DNA of 64,000 nt from the NCBI GenBank assembly GCA_032251455.1, contig JAVVEG010000003.1:62001-126000 (forward strand). Direction: 5' to 3'. The stretch is from JAVVEG01 sp032251455 (GTDB lineage: Bacteria > Pseudomonadota > Gammaproteobacteria > Pseudomonadales > Pseudohongiellaceae). The stretch's first letter is position 1, and every line of letters starts with the position of its first letter. Under the pieces are notes generated by a model, which saw only the letters and a program-made list of their open reading frames with translations, was not told the origin of the DNA and ran no database searches. Position numbers and translations under genes: made by a program. Of this stretch, positions 16,760-25,488 are shown in pieces.

Positions 16760-17470
16760 ATGCGCCTTGGTATCGTCTGCGCCATGCATCAGGAAGCCGC
16801 GGCTCTGGGTATCAAGGCAATCCCCATGCAATTGATGGAACTGCCCGGTGTCGGGCTGATGTTGTTGGGCGGCATGGGCCATGAACGGGCACGAGCGGCT
16901 GCGGCGCTGCTGGCTGATGCCCGTGTCGATGCCCTGCTGAGCTGGGGCATGGCTGGGGCTCTGGCCCCAGACCTGGTATCCGGGCAGATACTCTGCCCGC
17001 GCCGGGTTCTGACTGACGATGGGCAATCTTATCCGGTGGATCCTGTCTTGCATGCAGACTGCCTCGACAAGGTATGTCCTGATGCGCTCAGTGGTGATTT
17101 GTTCTGTTCGGAAGCGCCTGTGTTGACTGTCGCAGCGAAGCAGGAGTTGTATTGTCATCATGCTGCCATAGCAGTGGATATGGAAAGCGCGGCCATTGCT
17201 GCCGTGGCATTGGAGCGCGGCCTGCCTTTTGTGGTGTTGCGCTGTGTGCTGGACTCATCACAGACCGCCTTGCCAAGCCTTTGCATCTCGGCGGTGGATG
17301 CTTATGGACAGGTTCAAACCTGGTCACTATTGCGGTCTCTGCTGAGCCGGCCGACTGAAAGTTTCCTGCTGCCCGCACTGGCTCGTCAGTCCAGGCTGGC
17401 CAGACAGCGGTTGACGAGCATGGCTGCTTATCTGCCAACCCTGGCACTGAGAACAGGAGAACCAGCATGA
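16760..17470 (+). CDS. hpnG: Adenosylhopane nucleoside phosphorylase
   Basis: HpnG removes adenine from adenosylhopane so that ribosylhopane can form. It belongs to the purine-nucleoside phosphorylase/nucleosidase superfamily. The 236-residue product shows LGIVCAMHQEAAAL at the start, SWGMAGALAPDL near residue 67, AVDMESAAIAAVALERGLPFVVLRCVLD (the substrate-site Met-Glu and catalytic Asp) near residue 138, and a divergent C-terminus. I start at ATG 16760. A GTG at 16679 would include the upstream hairpin and 27 residues with no family character. It ends in a four-base overlap (ATGA) with hpnA. Confidence 0.88.
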   Translation: MRLGIVCAMHQEAAALGIKAIPMQLMELPGVGLMLLGGMGHERARAAAALLADARVDALLSWGMAGALAPDLVSGQILCPRRVLTDDGQSYPVDPVLHADCLDKVCPDALSGDLFCSEAPVLTVAAKQELYCHHAAIAVDMESAAIAAVALERGLPFVVLRCVLDSSQTALPSLCISAVDAYGQVQTWSLLRSLLSRPTESFLLPALARQSRLARQRLTSMAAYLPTLALRTGEPA

Positions 17471-18474
17471 AGGCATTGATAACCGGCGCTACCGGTTTTG
17501 TCGGGTCAGCGGTGGTTCGCAAACTGCTGGAACATGGCCAGATACAGGTTCGTGCCCTGGTTCGCCCAAACAGTGACCGGCAGAATCTGGCTGCGCTGGA
17601 TGTGGAGTTGAGCGAAGGCGATTTGTGTGATCGGGAATCTCTGGTCAGGGCCCTGCAGGGTTGCCAGTTGCTGTTTCATGTCGCTGCCGATTACCGGCTT
17701 TGGGTGCCTGATTCTGCGTCCATGTACCGAACCAATGTCGAGGCGACACGTACCCTGATGCAGGTGGCTCTGGATCAGGACGTGGAACGCATTGTCTATA
17801 CCAGCAGCGTCGCTGCGCTGGGCTATCATCGTGACGGCACCCCGGCGGATGAGGAAACACCCTCTGTGCTGGAGGATATGATAGGGCATTATAAACGCTC
17901 CAAGTTCCTGGCCGAGCAGGAAGTGATGACACTGGTGCGGGAGCAGGGATTGCCGGCGGTGATCGTGAACCCCTCGACTCCGATAGGACCAGGAGATATC
18001 AAACCCACGCCCACAGGCAAGATGATTCGGGATGCGGCGGCTGGACGCATTCCTGCCTTCGTGGAAACCGGCATGAATTTTGTTCATGTCGATGACGTAG
18101 CCAGTGGTCACCTGCTGGCCTGGCAAAAAGGAGAAATCGGTCAGCGTTATATTCTTGGGGGTGAGGATTTGAGTCTAAAGCAGGCACTGGGCCTGATTGC
18201 CCAGGAAGCGGGGCGCTCTCCTCCCCGCATTAGAATTCCTTTGGCTCTGGCCATGGGCATTGCCGTGGGCAGTGAGGCGCTTGCCCGCCTTTTCCCTGCC
18301 ATGGAACCGCTGGCCACCGTGGAAGAAGTGAAGATGGCACGCAAGCATATGTATTTTTCATCCGCGAAGGCAGAACGATGTCTTGGCTATGCCCACCGCC
18401 CTGCCCAGGACGCGATTGTCGACGCAGTACGCTGGTTCAAGCAGCAGGCAGCAAGCCGGGGACGTAATCATTGA
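17467..18474 (+). CDS. hpnA: Hopanoid-associated NAD-dependent sugar epimerase/dehydratase-like protein
   Basis: HpnA is an extended short-chain dehydrogenase of the epimerase family found in most hopanoid loci; its exact substrate is not settled. The cofactor loop TGATGFVG is at residues 7-14. The TSSVAALG serine segment and the Tyr-x3-Lys pair (HYKRSKFLAE, around residues 141-145) supply the catalytic residues, followed by NPSTPIGPGDIKPTPTGK. Length, 335 residues, is typical. The start ATG overlaps the hpnG stop by four bases, indicating coupled translation. It is the last gene of the plus-strand run before shc, which follows after a small opposite-strand lipoprotein gene. Confidence 0.92.
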   Translation: MKALITGATGFVGSAVVRKLLEHGQIQVRALVRPNSDRQNLAALDVELSEGDLCDRESLVRALQGCQLLFHVAADYRLWVPDSASMYRTNVEATRTLMQVALDQDVERIVYTSSVAALGYHRDGTPADEETPSVLEDMIGHYKRSKFLAEQEVMTLVREQGLPAVIVNPSTPIGPGDIKPTPTGKMIRDAAAGRIPAFVETGMNFVHVDDVASGHLLAWQKGEIGQRYILGGEDLSLKQALGLIAQEAGRSPPRIRIPLALAMGIAVGSEALARLFPAMEPLATVEEVKMARKHMYFSSAKAERCLGYAHRPAQDAIVDAVRWFKQQAASRGRNH

Positions 18475-18490
18475 CGCATGCGGGGGCACG

Positions 18491-18901
18491 TTAGGGTTGA
18501 AGGTCGGGCAGGGTATCCAGGAATTGCTTGATTTCCAGGCTGGTCCGGTCGCAGGACGAGACCGCATCCACCAGCTCAAGCTGTTGGGCGCGGTTGATGT
18601 CCCTGTTGTCCTGCCGGGCCATGGCGACTGTGTTCAACGCCTGGCAATGCTCCAGCAACTCGATATCCAGTGCTTCCAGGCGTTGCTGAAGCGCCGTTGG
18701 GGATTCTCTGGAATAACTGGCCTCCAGGGCTTCCAGAAGGGCTATAGCAGTTGCGTTCTGGCGGCGAAATACGTTTTCGACATAGTCCTGGAACTCAGCG
18801 CTCGAGGCGCGCAAGGTACGTCCGTCGGTGGTCTGTACCAGCGGTACGCAGGCTGCCAGCAGCAGGCAGGCAAGACAGCATGAAAGTTGGCCGTGAGTCA
18901 T
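18491..18901 (-). CDS. Small lipoprotein of unknown function
   Basis: The 136-residue product begins with a lipoprotein signal (MTHGQLSCCLACLLLAAC) whose lipobox LLAAC gives Cys18 as the lipidated residue. The rest is mostly helical, with two further cysteines in LEHCQAL and SSCDRTS that may form a disulfide. I do not recognise a family. It sits on the minus strand between hpnA and shc, 16 bases from the end of hpnA and 103 bases from the shc start. It is the only gene of the island with no known hopanoid role. Confidence 0.7.
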   Translation of the reverse strand: MTHGQLSCCLACLLLAACVPLVQTTDGRTLRASSAEFQDYVENVFRRQNATAIALLEALEASYSRESPTALQQRLEALDIELLEHCQALNTVAMARQDNRDINRAQQLELVDAVSSCDRTSLEIKQFLDTLPDLQP

Positions 18902-19004
18902 GGGCGCAATATCTCTGGATGCAAAGGCGTAAATGCGTATGATAACCTACTGCAAATCAGCTGGTTAAGAGATTCCTAAAGTCTTTTTGAAGGTGTAGAA
19001 CACA

Positions 19005-21014
19005 ATGGTCGCAGTCACACGGACAACCGCAATGGATGGGTTGGAACAGGCGCTCGATTCAGGCTTGCATTGGCTTGCCGAGCAGCAGAATCCCGAGGGT
19101 TTTTGGCGGGGAATTCTGGAATCCAACTGTTGTATGGAAGCTGAATGGTTGATGGCTTTTCATATCCTGGATATCGATTTTCCCCATCAGCAGGCTCTGG
19201 CCCGAGGCATTCTGTCGAAACAGCGTACCGACGGAGCCTGGGAAACCTTTTATGATGCCCCCAGTGGTGACATCAATACCACTGTGGAGGCCTATGTGGC
19301 CCTGCGCATCAGTGGCCAGTCGCCGGATGCGGAGCCCATGCGCAAGGCCAGAGCCTGGATTCTTGATCATGGCGGTTTAAGCGGTATTCGGGTGTTTACC
19401 CGGTATTGGCTGGCCTTGCTGGGGGAATGGCCCTGGACCAGGACTCCCAACCTGGCTCCGGAAATCATTCGTATGCCTCTCTGGATGCCATTCAATATCT
19501 ATCGCTTCTCCTCCTGGGCACGGGCTACCCTGATGCCATTGGCCGTGCTCTCGGCAAAACGTTACACCCGGCCACTGCCGGTGGATCAGCGTCTGGATGA
19601 ACTCTTTCCGGAAGGCCGTGATCGACTCAATTACGAACTGCCACGACGTGGTGGTCTCTGGTCATGGGACACTTTTTTCCGACAATTGGACCGGGTTCTG
19701 CACGGTGTACAGACACTGTTTGGTGGTTTTCCCGGCCGCCAGGCAGCACTAAGCCAGTGCCTGGAATGGATTGTCCGTCACCAGGACAGTGATGGCGCCT
19801 GGGGTGGTATTCAACCTCCCTGGATATACAGCCTGATGGCCTTGCGCGCCAGCGGTTATGCTGCGGACCATCCCGTGATGCAGAAAAGTCTGGCAGCCCT
19901 GCAACAACATTGGTCCTACTGGCGTGACGACAAACTGTTTATCCAGGCCAGCGAATCCCCGGTCTGGGATACCTTGCTCTCTCTGCTGGCCATGCAGGAA
20001 GCTGCTTGTTCCCTGGATGATTCAGAACCCATGAATCGTGCTCTGGATTGGCTGCTGGCACATGAATGCCGCGAGCGTGGTGATTGGAGCCACTTCACCC
20101 CCCAGGCTCAACCAGGTGGTTGGGCTTTTGAGCGAGCCAACCATCACTACCCTGATATCGACGATACTGCCGTGGCCATTCTGGTCCTGGCGGGCATGAA
20201 GACCAGCCGACGGGCGACCGAGGTGGCCGGACCCCTGCAGCGGGCCATCGACTGGGTGCTTGCCATGCAGTCAGACAATGGTGGCTGGGCTGCTTTCGAC
20301 CGCAATAACCATACCCAGATAATCACCAAAATCCCTTTTTGTGATTTCGGGGAAGTGCTTGATCCACCCAGTGCCGATGTCACCGCCCATGTACTGGAGG
20401 CCCTGATTGCTGCTGGTATGCCGGCCGACCATCCGGCGCTCACCCGTGCCCTGCATTATCTGTGGAATGAGCAGGAGACCAATGGCTCCTGGTTCGGACG
20501 CTGGGGTGTCAACTATATCTATGGTCTTGGTGCTGTGCTGCCTGCGTTGAAGGCTGCGGGGGAAGATATGCGTCAAGCCCGGATTGGCCGGGCGGTGGAC
20601 TGGCTGCTGGCACATCAGAATGCCGATGGCGGCTGGGGAGAGCAGTGCTCGTCCTATATGGATCTGTCTCTGGCAGGTTGCGGAGTGAGTACGGCGTCGC
20701 AGACAGCCTGGGCGATGATGGCTTTGCTGGCAAGCGATGATCCACGTGCCCGCGATGCCCTGCACTGTGGCAGCGAATTTCTGCAGCAAACGCAACGGGA
20801 AGGGACATGGGAAGAACCGTATTACACCGGTACCGGATTTCCAGGGTATGGCTTTGGCGAAAGGCTGGAATCTCCAGAGGATAATCTGGCTGAGCGGTTC
20901 ATGCAGGGGCCGGAACTGGCTCGCGCCTTCATGATCAATTACAATCTCTACCGGCACTATTTTCCGCTGATTGCGCTGGCCCGGATGAGCAGACTCAGGG
21001 AGAATTCACCCTGA
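19005..21014 (+). CDS. shc: Squalene-hopene cyclase
   Basis: Shc (HpnF) cyclises squalene to hopene and hopanol in one step at the inner membrane. The catalytic aspartate motif DIDD is at residues 384-387 (HHYPDIDDTAVA). QW-type repeats are spread through the protein: QNPEGFWRGILE, QRTDGAWETF, QDSDGAWGGIQ, QSDNGGWAAFD, QETNGSWFGRWG, QNADGGWGEQ and QREGTWEE. Length, 669 residues, is slightly longer than in Alicyclobacillus. Its 3' end overlaps the convergent hpnM by nine bases. The 103-base region upstream should hold its promoter, since hpnA ends before an opposite-strand gene. Confidence 0.97.
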   Translation: MVAVTRTTAMDGLEQALDSGLHWLAEQQNPEGFWRGILESNCCMEAEWLMAFHILDIDFPHQQALARGILSKQRTDGAWETFYDAPSGDINTTVEAYVALRISGQSPDAEPMRKARAWILDHGGLSGIRVFTRYWLALLGEWPWTRTPNLAPEIIRMPLWMPFNIYRFSSWARATLMPLAVLSAKRYTRPLPVDQRLDELFPEGRDRLNYELPRRGGLWSWDTFFRQLDRVLHGVQTLFGGFPGRQAALSQCLEWIVRHQDSDGAWGGIQPPWIYSLMALRASGYAADHPVMQKSLAALQQHWSYWRDDKLFIQASESPVWDTLLSLLAMQEAACSLDDSEPMNRALDWLLAHECRERGDWSHFTPQAQPGGWAFERANHHYPDIDDTAVAILVLAGMKTSRRATEVAGPLQRAIDWVLAMQSDNGGWAAFDRNNHTQIITKIPFCDFGEVLDPPSADVTAHVLEALIAAGMPADHPALTRALHYLWNEQETNGSWFGRWGVNYIYGLGAVLPALKAAGEDMRQARIGRAVDWLLAHQNADGGWGEQCSSYMDLSLAGCGVSTASQTAWAMMALLASDDPRARDALHCGSEFLQQTQREGTWEEPYYTGTGFPGYGFGERLESPEDNLAERFMQGPELARAFMINYNLYRHYFPLIALARMSRLRENSP

Positions 21015-21617
21015 TGCCAGAGCCTCAATCTGCTCTTCCATGAATTTCAGCAGGGCGGAAAATCCCTCCGCATTCATTATTCGGGTGTATTCGGAACGGC
21101 GTATGGCTTGTTCGCTGATGCCATCGGCAGTTATCCCGATGATGCGCCATCTAGCGTTGGAATCCTGCTGCAGGGTGTAGGCGAATTCGATAGTGCGCTC
21201 GGTCGTGACCAATTCTGCCACCACGCGGACACGCTGTTCATTGAGCGTGGTTTTTTCGATGCGTCGGAAACTATTGGTTTCCAGTGCCTTGAAGCGGCTG
21301 GCATAGTCAAGAATGCTGAGACGCTCAAACCGCTGCAGAAACAGGTTTTGATCTTCCTGGCTCAAATTTCTCCAGTAACGCCGCAGCATCACTTCACCGA
21401 TATAGGGTAGATCATAAGTGTTGCGAATTACCGGTTCGAGCTGGGTGTAGCGTTGTTCGATGCTGGTGTTTTCGTTGTCCCCCAGGGCTTCGAGTCCGTA
21501 ATGCAGGTAGTCCACTACCGCTTCGGGTGCTGCTTCGGCCGCCAGGGGTGTAGCAGATGAGGCGAGGCCACTGTTGTACACTGCCAGCAACAGCATTCCG
21601 ATCAAGTACTTTGCCAT
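21006..21617 (-). CDS. hpnM: Hopanoid-associated MlaC/Ttg2D-family lipid-binding protein
   Basis: A 203-residue secreted protein with a signal peptide (MAKYLIGMLLLAVYNSGLASSA) and the MlaC fold. Family marks are YLHYGLEALG, RYTQLEPVIRNTYDLPYIGEVMLRRYWRNLSQEDQ and FLQRFERLSILDYASRF. MlaC proteins carry phospholipids across the periplasm. The hopanoid-linked subgroup HpnM is thought to take part in hopanoid movement to the outer membrane. The position, convergent with shc and overlapping it by nine bases, supports HpnM. A second MlaC-family gene in this window at 36747 has the standard murA-side context, so the two are separate paralogues. It lies 15 bases downstream of idi. Confidence 0.85.
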   Translation of the reverse strand: MAKYLIGMLLLAVYNSGLASSATPLAAEAAPEAVVDYLHYGLEALGDNENTSIEQRYTQLEPVIRNTYDLPYIGEVMLRRYWRNLSQEDQNLFLQRFERLSILDYASRFKALETNSFRRIEKTTLNEQRVRVVAELVTTERTIEFAYTLQQDSNARWRIIGITADGISEQAIRRSEYTRIMNAEGFSALLKFMEEQIEALASG

Positions 21618-21632
21618 GGTTTCGAACCCTCA

Positions 21633-22193
21633 TCATGACTGGAGAAATCGCTCGGCATAATGTGTTTTCAGATATTCCCATTCCTGACTGAACCAGGGAG
21701 TGACCTCTGCTGGATCATGACTGACCAGGGCATCAATCTCATCCGGACTGAAATAGCCGAGTTCTGCAATCTCGGTTGGATTCATGTGCGGGGGATGCTC
21801 AAGCAGCCCCAGATAGACCCAGCACAGCTCCCATTCCGCCCCCAGGTCCAGATAATGGGCCTGGTATTCAAATTTGTACAGATATTCAACAGGACACTGA
21901 ATTCCGAGTTCTTCTTGCAGGCGTCTGCGGGTGGCCTCGGCCATGGATTCTCCCAGGCGCGGGTGGCTGCAGCAACTGTTGGACCAGAACAACGGCCAAA
22001 GCTGTTTGTCAGCACCGCGCTTCTGCAACAGCAAGCGTCCGTGTGAATCAATCAGGTGGATGGAAAAGGCCCGGTGTCGCGTCCCACTCCCTCTATGGCA
22101 ATCGGCCTTGCTCATATGACCGATTTCCAGATCGGTGCTGTCAACCAGAATGAGATGTTCGGATGGGTCTGAAACGATTATGGGCTGGGTCAT
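21633..22193 (-). CDS. idi: Isopentenyl-diphosphate delta-isomerase, type I
   Basis: Idi interconverts isopentenyl and dimethylallyl diphosphate and is a Nudix-fold metal enzyme. CHRGSGTRHRAFSIHLID, LLLQKRGADKQLWP and WSNSCCSHPRLGE (catalytic cysteine and metal histidine) are clear. So is EATRRRLQEELGI (Nudix box) and the second acidic site in EWELCWVYLG. Length, 186 residues, matches E. coli. Its place next to hpnM and shc links it with squalene supply, although the MEP pathway already makes both isomers. Confidence 0.95.
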   Translation of the reverse strand: MTQPIIVSDPSEHLILVDSTDLEIGHMSKADCHRGSGTRHRAFSIHLIDSHGRLLLQKRGADKQLWPLFWSNSCCSHPRLGESMAEATRRRLQEELGIQCPVEYLYKFEYQAHYLDLGAEWELCWVYLGLLEHPPHMNPTEIAELGYFSPDEIDALVSHDPAEVTPWFSQEWEYLKTHYAERFLQS

Positions 22194-22211
22194 GGCTATC
22201 TCTTCAGTCTG

Positions 22212-23891
22212 TCAAATCTCGCCGGGAAGACGAATATTTTCTACAATATCCTGCACCTCCTGGGGAGGCGGGGTAGTGAAATGGCATACTGCAAGGGCAA
22301 CCACCGTATTGAGCAGGGTTCCCATAGTACCAATACCTTCCGGGGAAATGCCAAACCACCACTGGGCCGCAGTGCTTGTTTCAGGGCTGATGAATTTGAA
22401 ATAAATGATATAGCTCAGTGTGAACAGAAAACCGACGAGCATTCCTGCGACAGCCCCCTCACGATTCATTCTCTTGTAGAAAATGCCAAGCACGATGGCC
22501 GGGAAAAAGGAGGCGGCAGCAAGCCCGAAGGCAAAAGCCACGACCTCGGCGACAAAACCCGGAGGATTGATACCGAAATAACCGGCAATCAGAATGGCAA
22601 TAAAGATTGCCAGTCTGGCGTAGAGTAACTCCTGTTTCTCGGTGATGCCTGGCAACAGGCTGCGTTTCAGCAAATCGTGTGAAATGGCTGTCGAGATCAC
22701 CAGCAGCAGACCGGCAGCGGTGGAAAGAGCCGCTGCCAATGCCCCGGCGGCAACCAGCGCGATCACCCAGTTGGGCAGGCCTGCTATCTCTGGATTGGCC
22801 AGAACCATGATATCTCTGTTGACGCTCAATTCATTGAGCTCCTGGTCGCCACTGTAAAGAATGCGGCCATCGTTGTTCTTGTCATCAAAAACAACAAGGC
22901 TGGTTTTTTCCCAGGTGCTGAACCAGGATGGCATATTGCTGTATTCGGCATTATTCACGGTATTGAGCAGATTCGTTTTTGCAAAGGCAGCCACTGCTGG
23001 TGCGGTGGTATACAAAATGGCGATGAAGACCAGGGCAAAGCCTGCTGATTTGCGCGCATCACGAACACTGGGCACGGTGAAAAAGCGGATGATGACATGG
23101 GGCAGGCCGGCTGTGCCGAACATAAGTGCCGCAGTGATAAAAAACACATCCTGGGTGCTGCGCAGTCCTTCCGTATAGGCTGGAAAACCAAGTTCCATAC
23201 TCAGACCGTCCAGCCGGTCAAGCAGGTAGCCGCCTCCGTATTCAGGCAACAATTGAGAGCCAAAGCCAAGTTGAGGCACTGGATTTCCCGTCATCATCAG
23301 GGAAATGAAAATAGCTGGAACCATGTAGGCAAAAATCAGGACGCAATATTGAGCCACCTGGGTATAGGTAATCCCTTTCATGCCACCGAGTACCGCATAA
23401 AAGAACACAATGGTCATGCCAATCAGGACCCCGGTAGTGATATCAACTTCCAGAAATCTGGAAAAGACTATACCTGCCCCTTGCATCTGCCCAGCGACAT
23501 ATACAAAAGAAACGGTAATGGCGCAGAAAATTGCCACCATCCGGGCACTTCGTGAGTAATAACGGTCACCGATAAAGTCAGGCACAGTGAATTTACCGAA
23601 TTTGCGCAAATAAGGAGCCAGCAGAAGTGCCAGCAGAACATAGCCTCCGGTCCAGCCCATCAGATAAAAAGTGCCATCGCGGCCCATAAAGGAAATCAGG
23701 CCGGCCATGGAGATGAAAGAGGCTGCTGACATCCAGTCTGCTGCGGTGGCCATGCCGTTGGCCAGGGGATGAACACCACCACCTGCCACATAGAAATCAT
23801 TGGTCGAGGCAGCTCTTGACCAGATGGCGATACCGATATAAAGCCCAAAGGACAGCACAATGAAAAGATAGGTCCAGAGTTGAACACTCAT
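22212..23891 (-). CDS. Sodium/solute symporter large subunit (VC_2705 / ActP-like)
   Basis: A 559-residue SLC5-family transporter with about 13 membrane helices. FYVAGGGVHPLANGMATAADWMSAASFISMAG is the sodium-site start of the fold, and GYVLLALLLAPYLRKFGKFTVPDFIGDRYY follows. A roughly 75-residue soluble insert (NNAEYSNMPSWFSTWEKTSL to NRDIMVLANPE) lies in the middle, as in the VC_2705 group. Substrates in this group are probably small carboxylates such as acetate, but the sequence does not fix this. The start overlaps the small DUF4212 gene by four bases (ATGA), so the two are translated together. Confidence 0.9.
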   Translation of the reverse strand: MSVQLWTYLFIVLSFGLYIGIAIWSRAASTNDFYVAGGGVHPLANGMATAADWMSAASFISMAGLISFMGRDGTFYLMGWTGGYVLLALLLAPYLRKFGKFTVPDFIGDRYYSRSARMVAIFCAITVSFVYVAGQMQGAGIVFSRFLEVDITTGVLIGMTIVFFYAVLGGMKGITYTQVAQYCVLIFAYMVPAIFISLMMTGNPVPQLGFGSQLLPEYGGGYLLDRLDGLSMELGFPAYTEGLRSTQDVFFITAALMFGTAGLPHVIIRFFTVPSVRDARKSAGFALVFIAILYTTAPAVAAFAKTNLLNTVNNAEYSNMPSWFSTWEKTSLVVFDDKNNDGRILYSGDQELNELSVNRDIMVLANPEIAGLPNWVIALVAAGALAAALSTAAGLLLVISTAISHDLLKRSLLPGITEKQELLYARLAIFIAILIAGYFGINPPGFVAEVVAFAFGLAAASFFPAIVLGIFYKRMNREGAVAGMLVGFLFTLSYIIYFKFISPETSTAAQWWFGISPEGIGTMGTLLNTVVALAVCHFTTPPPQEVQDIVENIRLPGEI

Positions 23892-24214
23892 CCCTGTACT
23901 CCTTCGTTATCCTGGTTGGATTGTTGCTCTTGTTGCTCTCGCTGCGCTTGTTGCTCCCGGTCATGCTCAAGATTGTAGCTGGCATCCAGCTTGTCCATGG
24001 CCCGGATGTACACCAGAATCAGAATAACAAAGACATAGATGGACCCTTGTTGAGCTACCCAGAAGCCCAGCTTGAACCCGGTAAAGTGTATCTGGTCAAG
24101 GGTATCGACAATCAGTATGCCGCAGAAAAAAGAGATGAAAAACCAGACGGCCAGCAAAGACACAACCAGTCTTATATTGGCTCGCCAGTAGTTGTGGGCA
24201 TTGTGTTTGCTCAT
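23888..24214 (-). CDS. DUF4212 small subunit of the sodium/solute symporter
   Basis: The 108-residue product has two membrane helices (LVVSLLAVWFFISFFCGILIV and GFWVAQQGSIYVFVILILVYI) and the typical start HNAHNYWRANIRL. The C-terminal 30 residues are Gln- and Glu-rich (REQQAQREQQEQQSNQ) and probably disordered. Proteins of this family are encoded directly before VC_2705-type symporters and are thought to be their partner subunit. The four-base overlap with the transporter gene agrees. Confidence 0.9.
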   Translation of the reverse strand: MSKHNAHNYWRANIRLVVSLLAVWFFISFFCGILIVDTLDQIHFTGFKLGFWVAQQGSIYVFVILILVYIRAMDKLDASYNLEHDREQQAQREQQEQQSNQDNEGVQG

Positions 24215-24288
24215 GGACTACCCTCAGGGGTTCAGTTGTTGTTTTTATCTTGAATCGGGTCCGATGTTACCACTAATCCTGTTCAGGA

Positions 24289-24882
24289 TCACAAGCCCTG
24301 CTGCAGGGTTTGGAGCAGAGTCAGGCCCTGATAGCCACCAAATATGTAGAGGGCACAGATTGCGCCTTCACCTATTGAAATGCCGAGCAGCGTTTTCCAT
24401 ATGCTGAGGCGGAGGATACTGCAGACATAAACGATCATGTCGCTGGGCACGAAGGGGGCAAAACCCCACAGACTGATTACCGGCAATTCGCGTCGATGCA
24501 AGAGCCGGGTCAGTGTTCTGATCTGGCCTGGGTAGTGAGCACTGAAGAAATGATCGAACCTGAAGTGCCTGGCCATCAGATAAACGATGGCCGAAGAGGA
24601 ATAGACAGCAGCCTGATTGACCAGAAACAAGGGCAGTGGGGGGAAAACCAGAATGCCGGCAAAAACTATCGGAGTGGATGGGATAAGAGTAAAACCGCGC
24701 AGCGTCGAGATGACGAAATACAGGATCAGCCCCGGCAACAGGTTTTCTGAAAAAAATTGACGGATATAACCTGGAGTAAAGAATTCAGGGTAGAAAAAAT
24801 ACAGAGAAAGGGAAATGGAAATCAGGCCAAGCCAGGTATACAGGCCGAAAAAATTGACCGTTTCGAGCTGTTCTTTCCTCAC
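24289..24882 (-). CDS. VTT-domain (TVP38/TMEM64, DedA-like) membrane protein
   Basis: A 197-residue integral membrane protein with the VTT/SNARE-associated domain: RGFTLIPSTPIVFAGILVFPPLPLF followed by helices, a G-F-x-P-F-V-P-x-D segment (WGFAPFVPSDMIVYVCSILRLS) and a glycine-rich end. Family members include bacterial DedA proteins and eukaryotic TMEM41B/VMP1 lipid scramblases. Here a role in lipid movement is inferred. The start overlaps the end of the preceding methyltransferase gene by four bases, so they form a coupled pair. Confidence 0.82.
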   Translation of the reverse strand: MRKEQLETVNFFGLYTWLGLISISLSLYFFYPEFFTPGYIRQFFSENLLPGLILYFVISTLRGFTLIPSTPIVFAGILVFPPLPLFLVNQAAVYSSSAIVYLMARHFRFDHFFSAHYPGQIRTLTRLLHRRELPVISLWGFAPFVPSDMIVYVCSILRLSIWKTLLGISIGEGAICALYIFGGYQGLTLLQTLQQGL

Positions 24883-25472
24883 AATGATTTCATGGCCATG
24901 GGTTCGGTTTTGGTCATGCTGTAGATAAAGGCCGGCAGCACATTGAGCGGTACGAAATCCACAGCATCCATGCGTTTGCCGAAGATGATCTCAATATCAT
25001 TCTTGTTGCTCTTGAAGTATTGATATTGCAGATAGATACCCCCTTCGCACAAACTGAAGCGGAAGGCTTCGATAACCTGGTAAAGAAAGGCATTCTGGTC
25101 ATTTCTGCGCGCAAAATTGCGTAATGGCAGGGAGGACACGATGACATCGTACTTGTTTTCTTCGGTCAGCAGCTGGGTAATGCAATGATTGTACAGATTG
25201 ATGGATTTGTCCGGATTCCGGCTGATCAGCCGCTCTATCCAGGGGTTGTATTCAGACTTTATCTCACACACATCGAGGGTGGAGTTGCAGCACATGCGCT
25301 TGATGATTTCCCGGGTAAAAGGCCCCTTGCCACTGCCTATTTCAAGTATGCGCAAAGGCCTGGAGAAATCGATCTTGGCCAACATTGCGCGGACAAGAAA
25401 ACCGGAACTGCTGGTAATCAGGCCATCTTCGGTAATATTGCGATGAAGTTTACGATATAACTTGATAACCAT
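24879..25472 (-). CDS. SAM-dependent methyltransferase, PmtA / rRNA-dimethylase-like
   Basis: A 197-residue class I methyltransferase. The SAM-binding motif I is ILEIGSGKGPFT near residue 44, an acidic motif II is in LDVCEIKSEY, and the catalytic-loop segment reads VIVSSLPLRNF near residue 112. That SSLPL pattern and the N-terminal ITSSSGFLVRAMLA resemble phospholipid N-methyltransferases (PmtA family) more than rRNA dimethylases, which usually carry NxPY/F. Coupling to a VTT-domain membrane protein supports a lipid substrate. The evidence is still indirect. Confidence 0.75.
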   Translation of the reverse strand: MVIKLYRKLHRNITEDGLITSSSGFLVRAMLAKIDFSRPLRILEIGSGKGPFTREIIKRMCCNSTLDVCEIKSEYNPWIERLISRNPDKSINLYNHCITQLLTEENKYDVIVSSLPLRNFARRNDQNAFLYQVIEAFRFSLCEGGIYLQYQYFKSNKNDIEIIFGKRMDAVDFVPLNVLPAFIYSMTKTEPMAMKSL

Positions 25473-25488
25473 GCCTGCTCTCGGTTTT

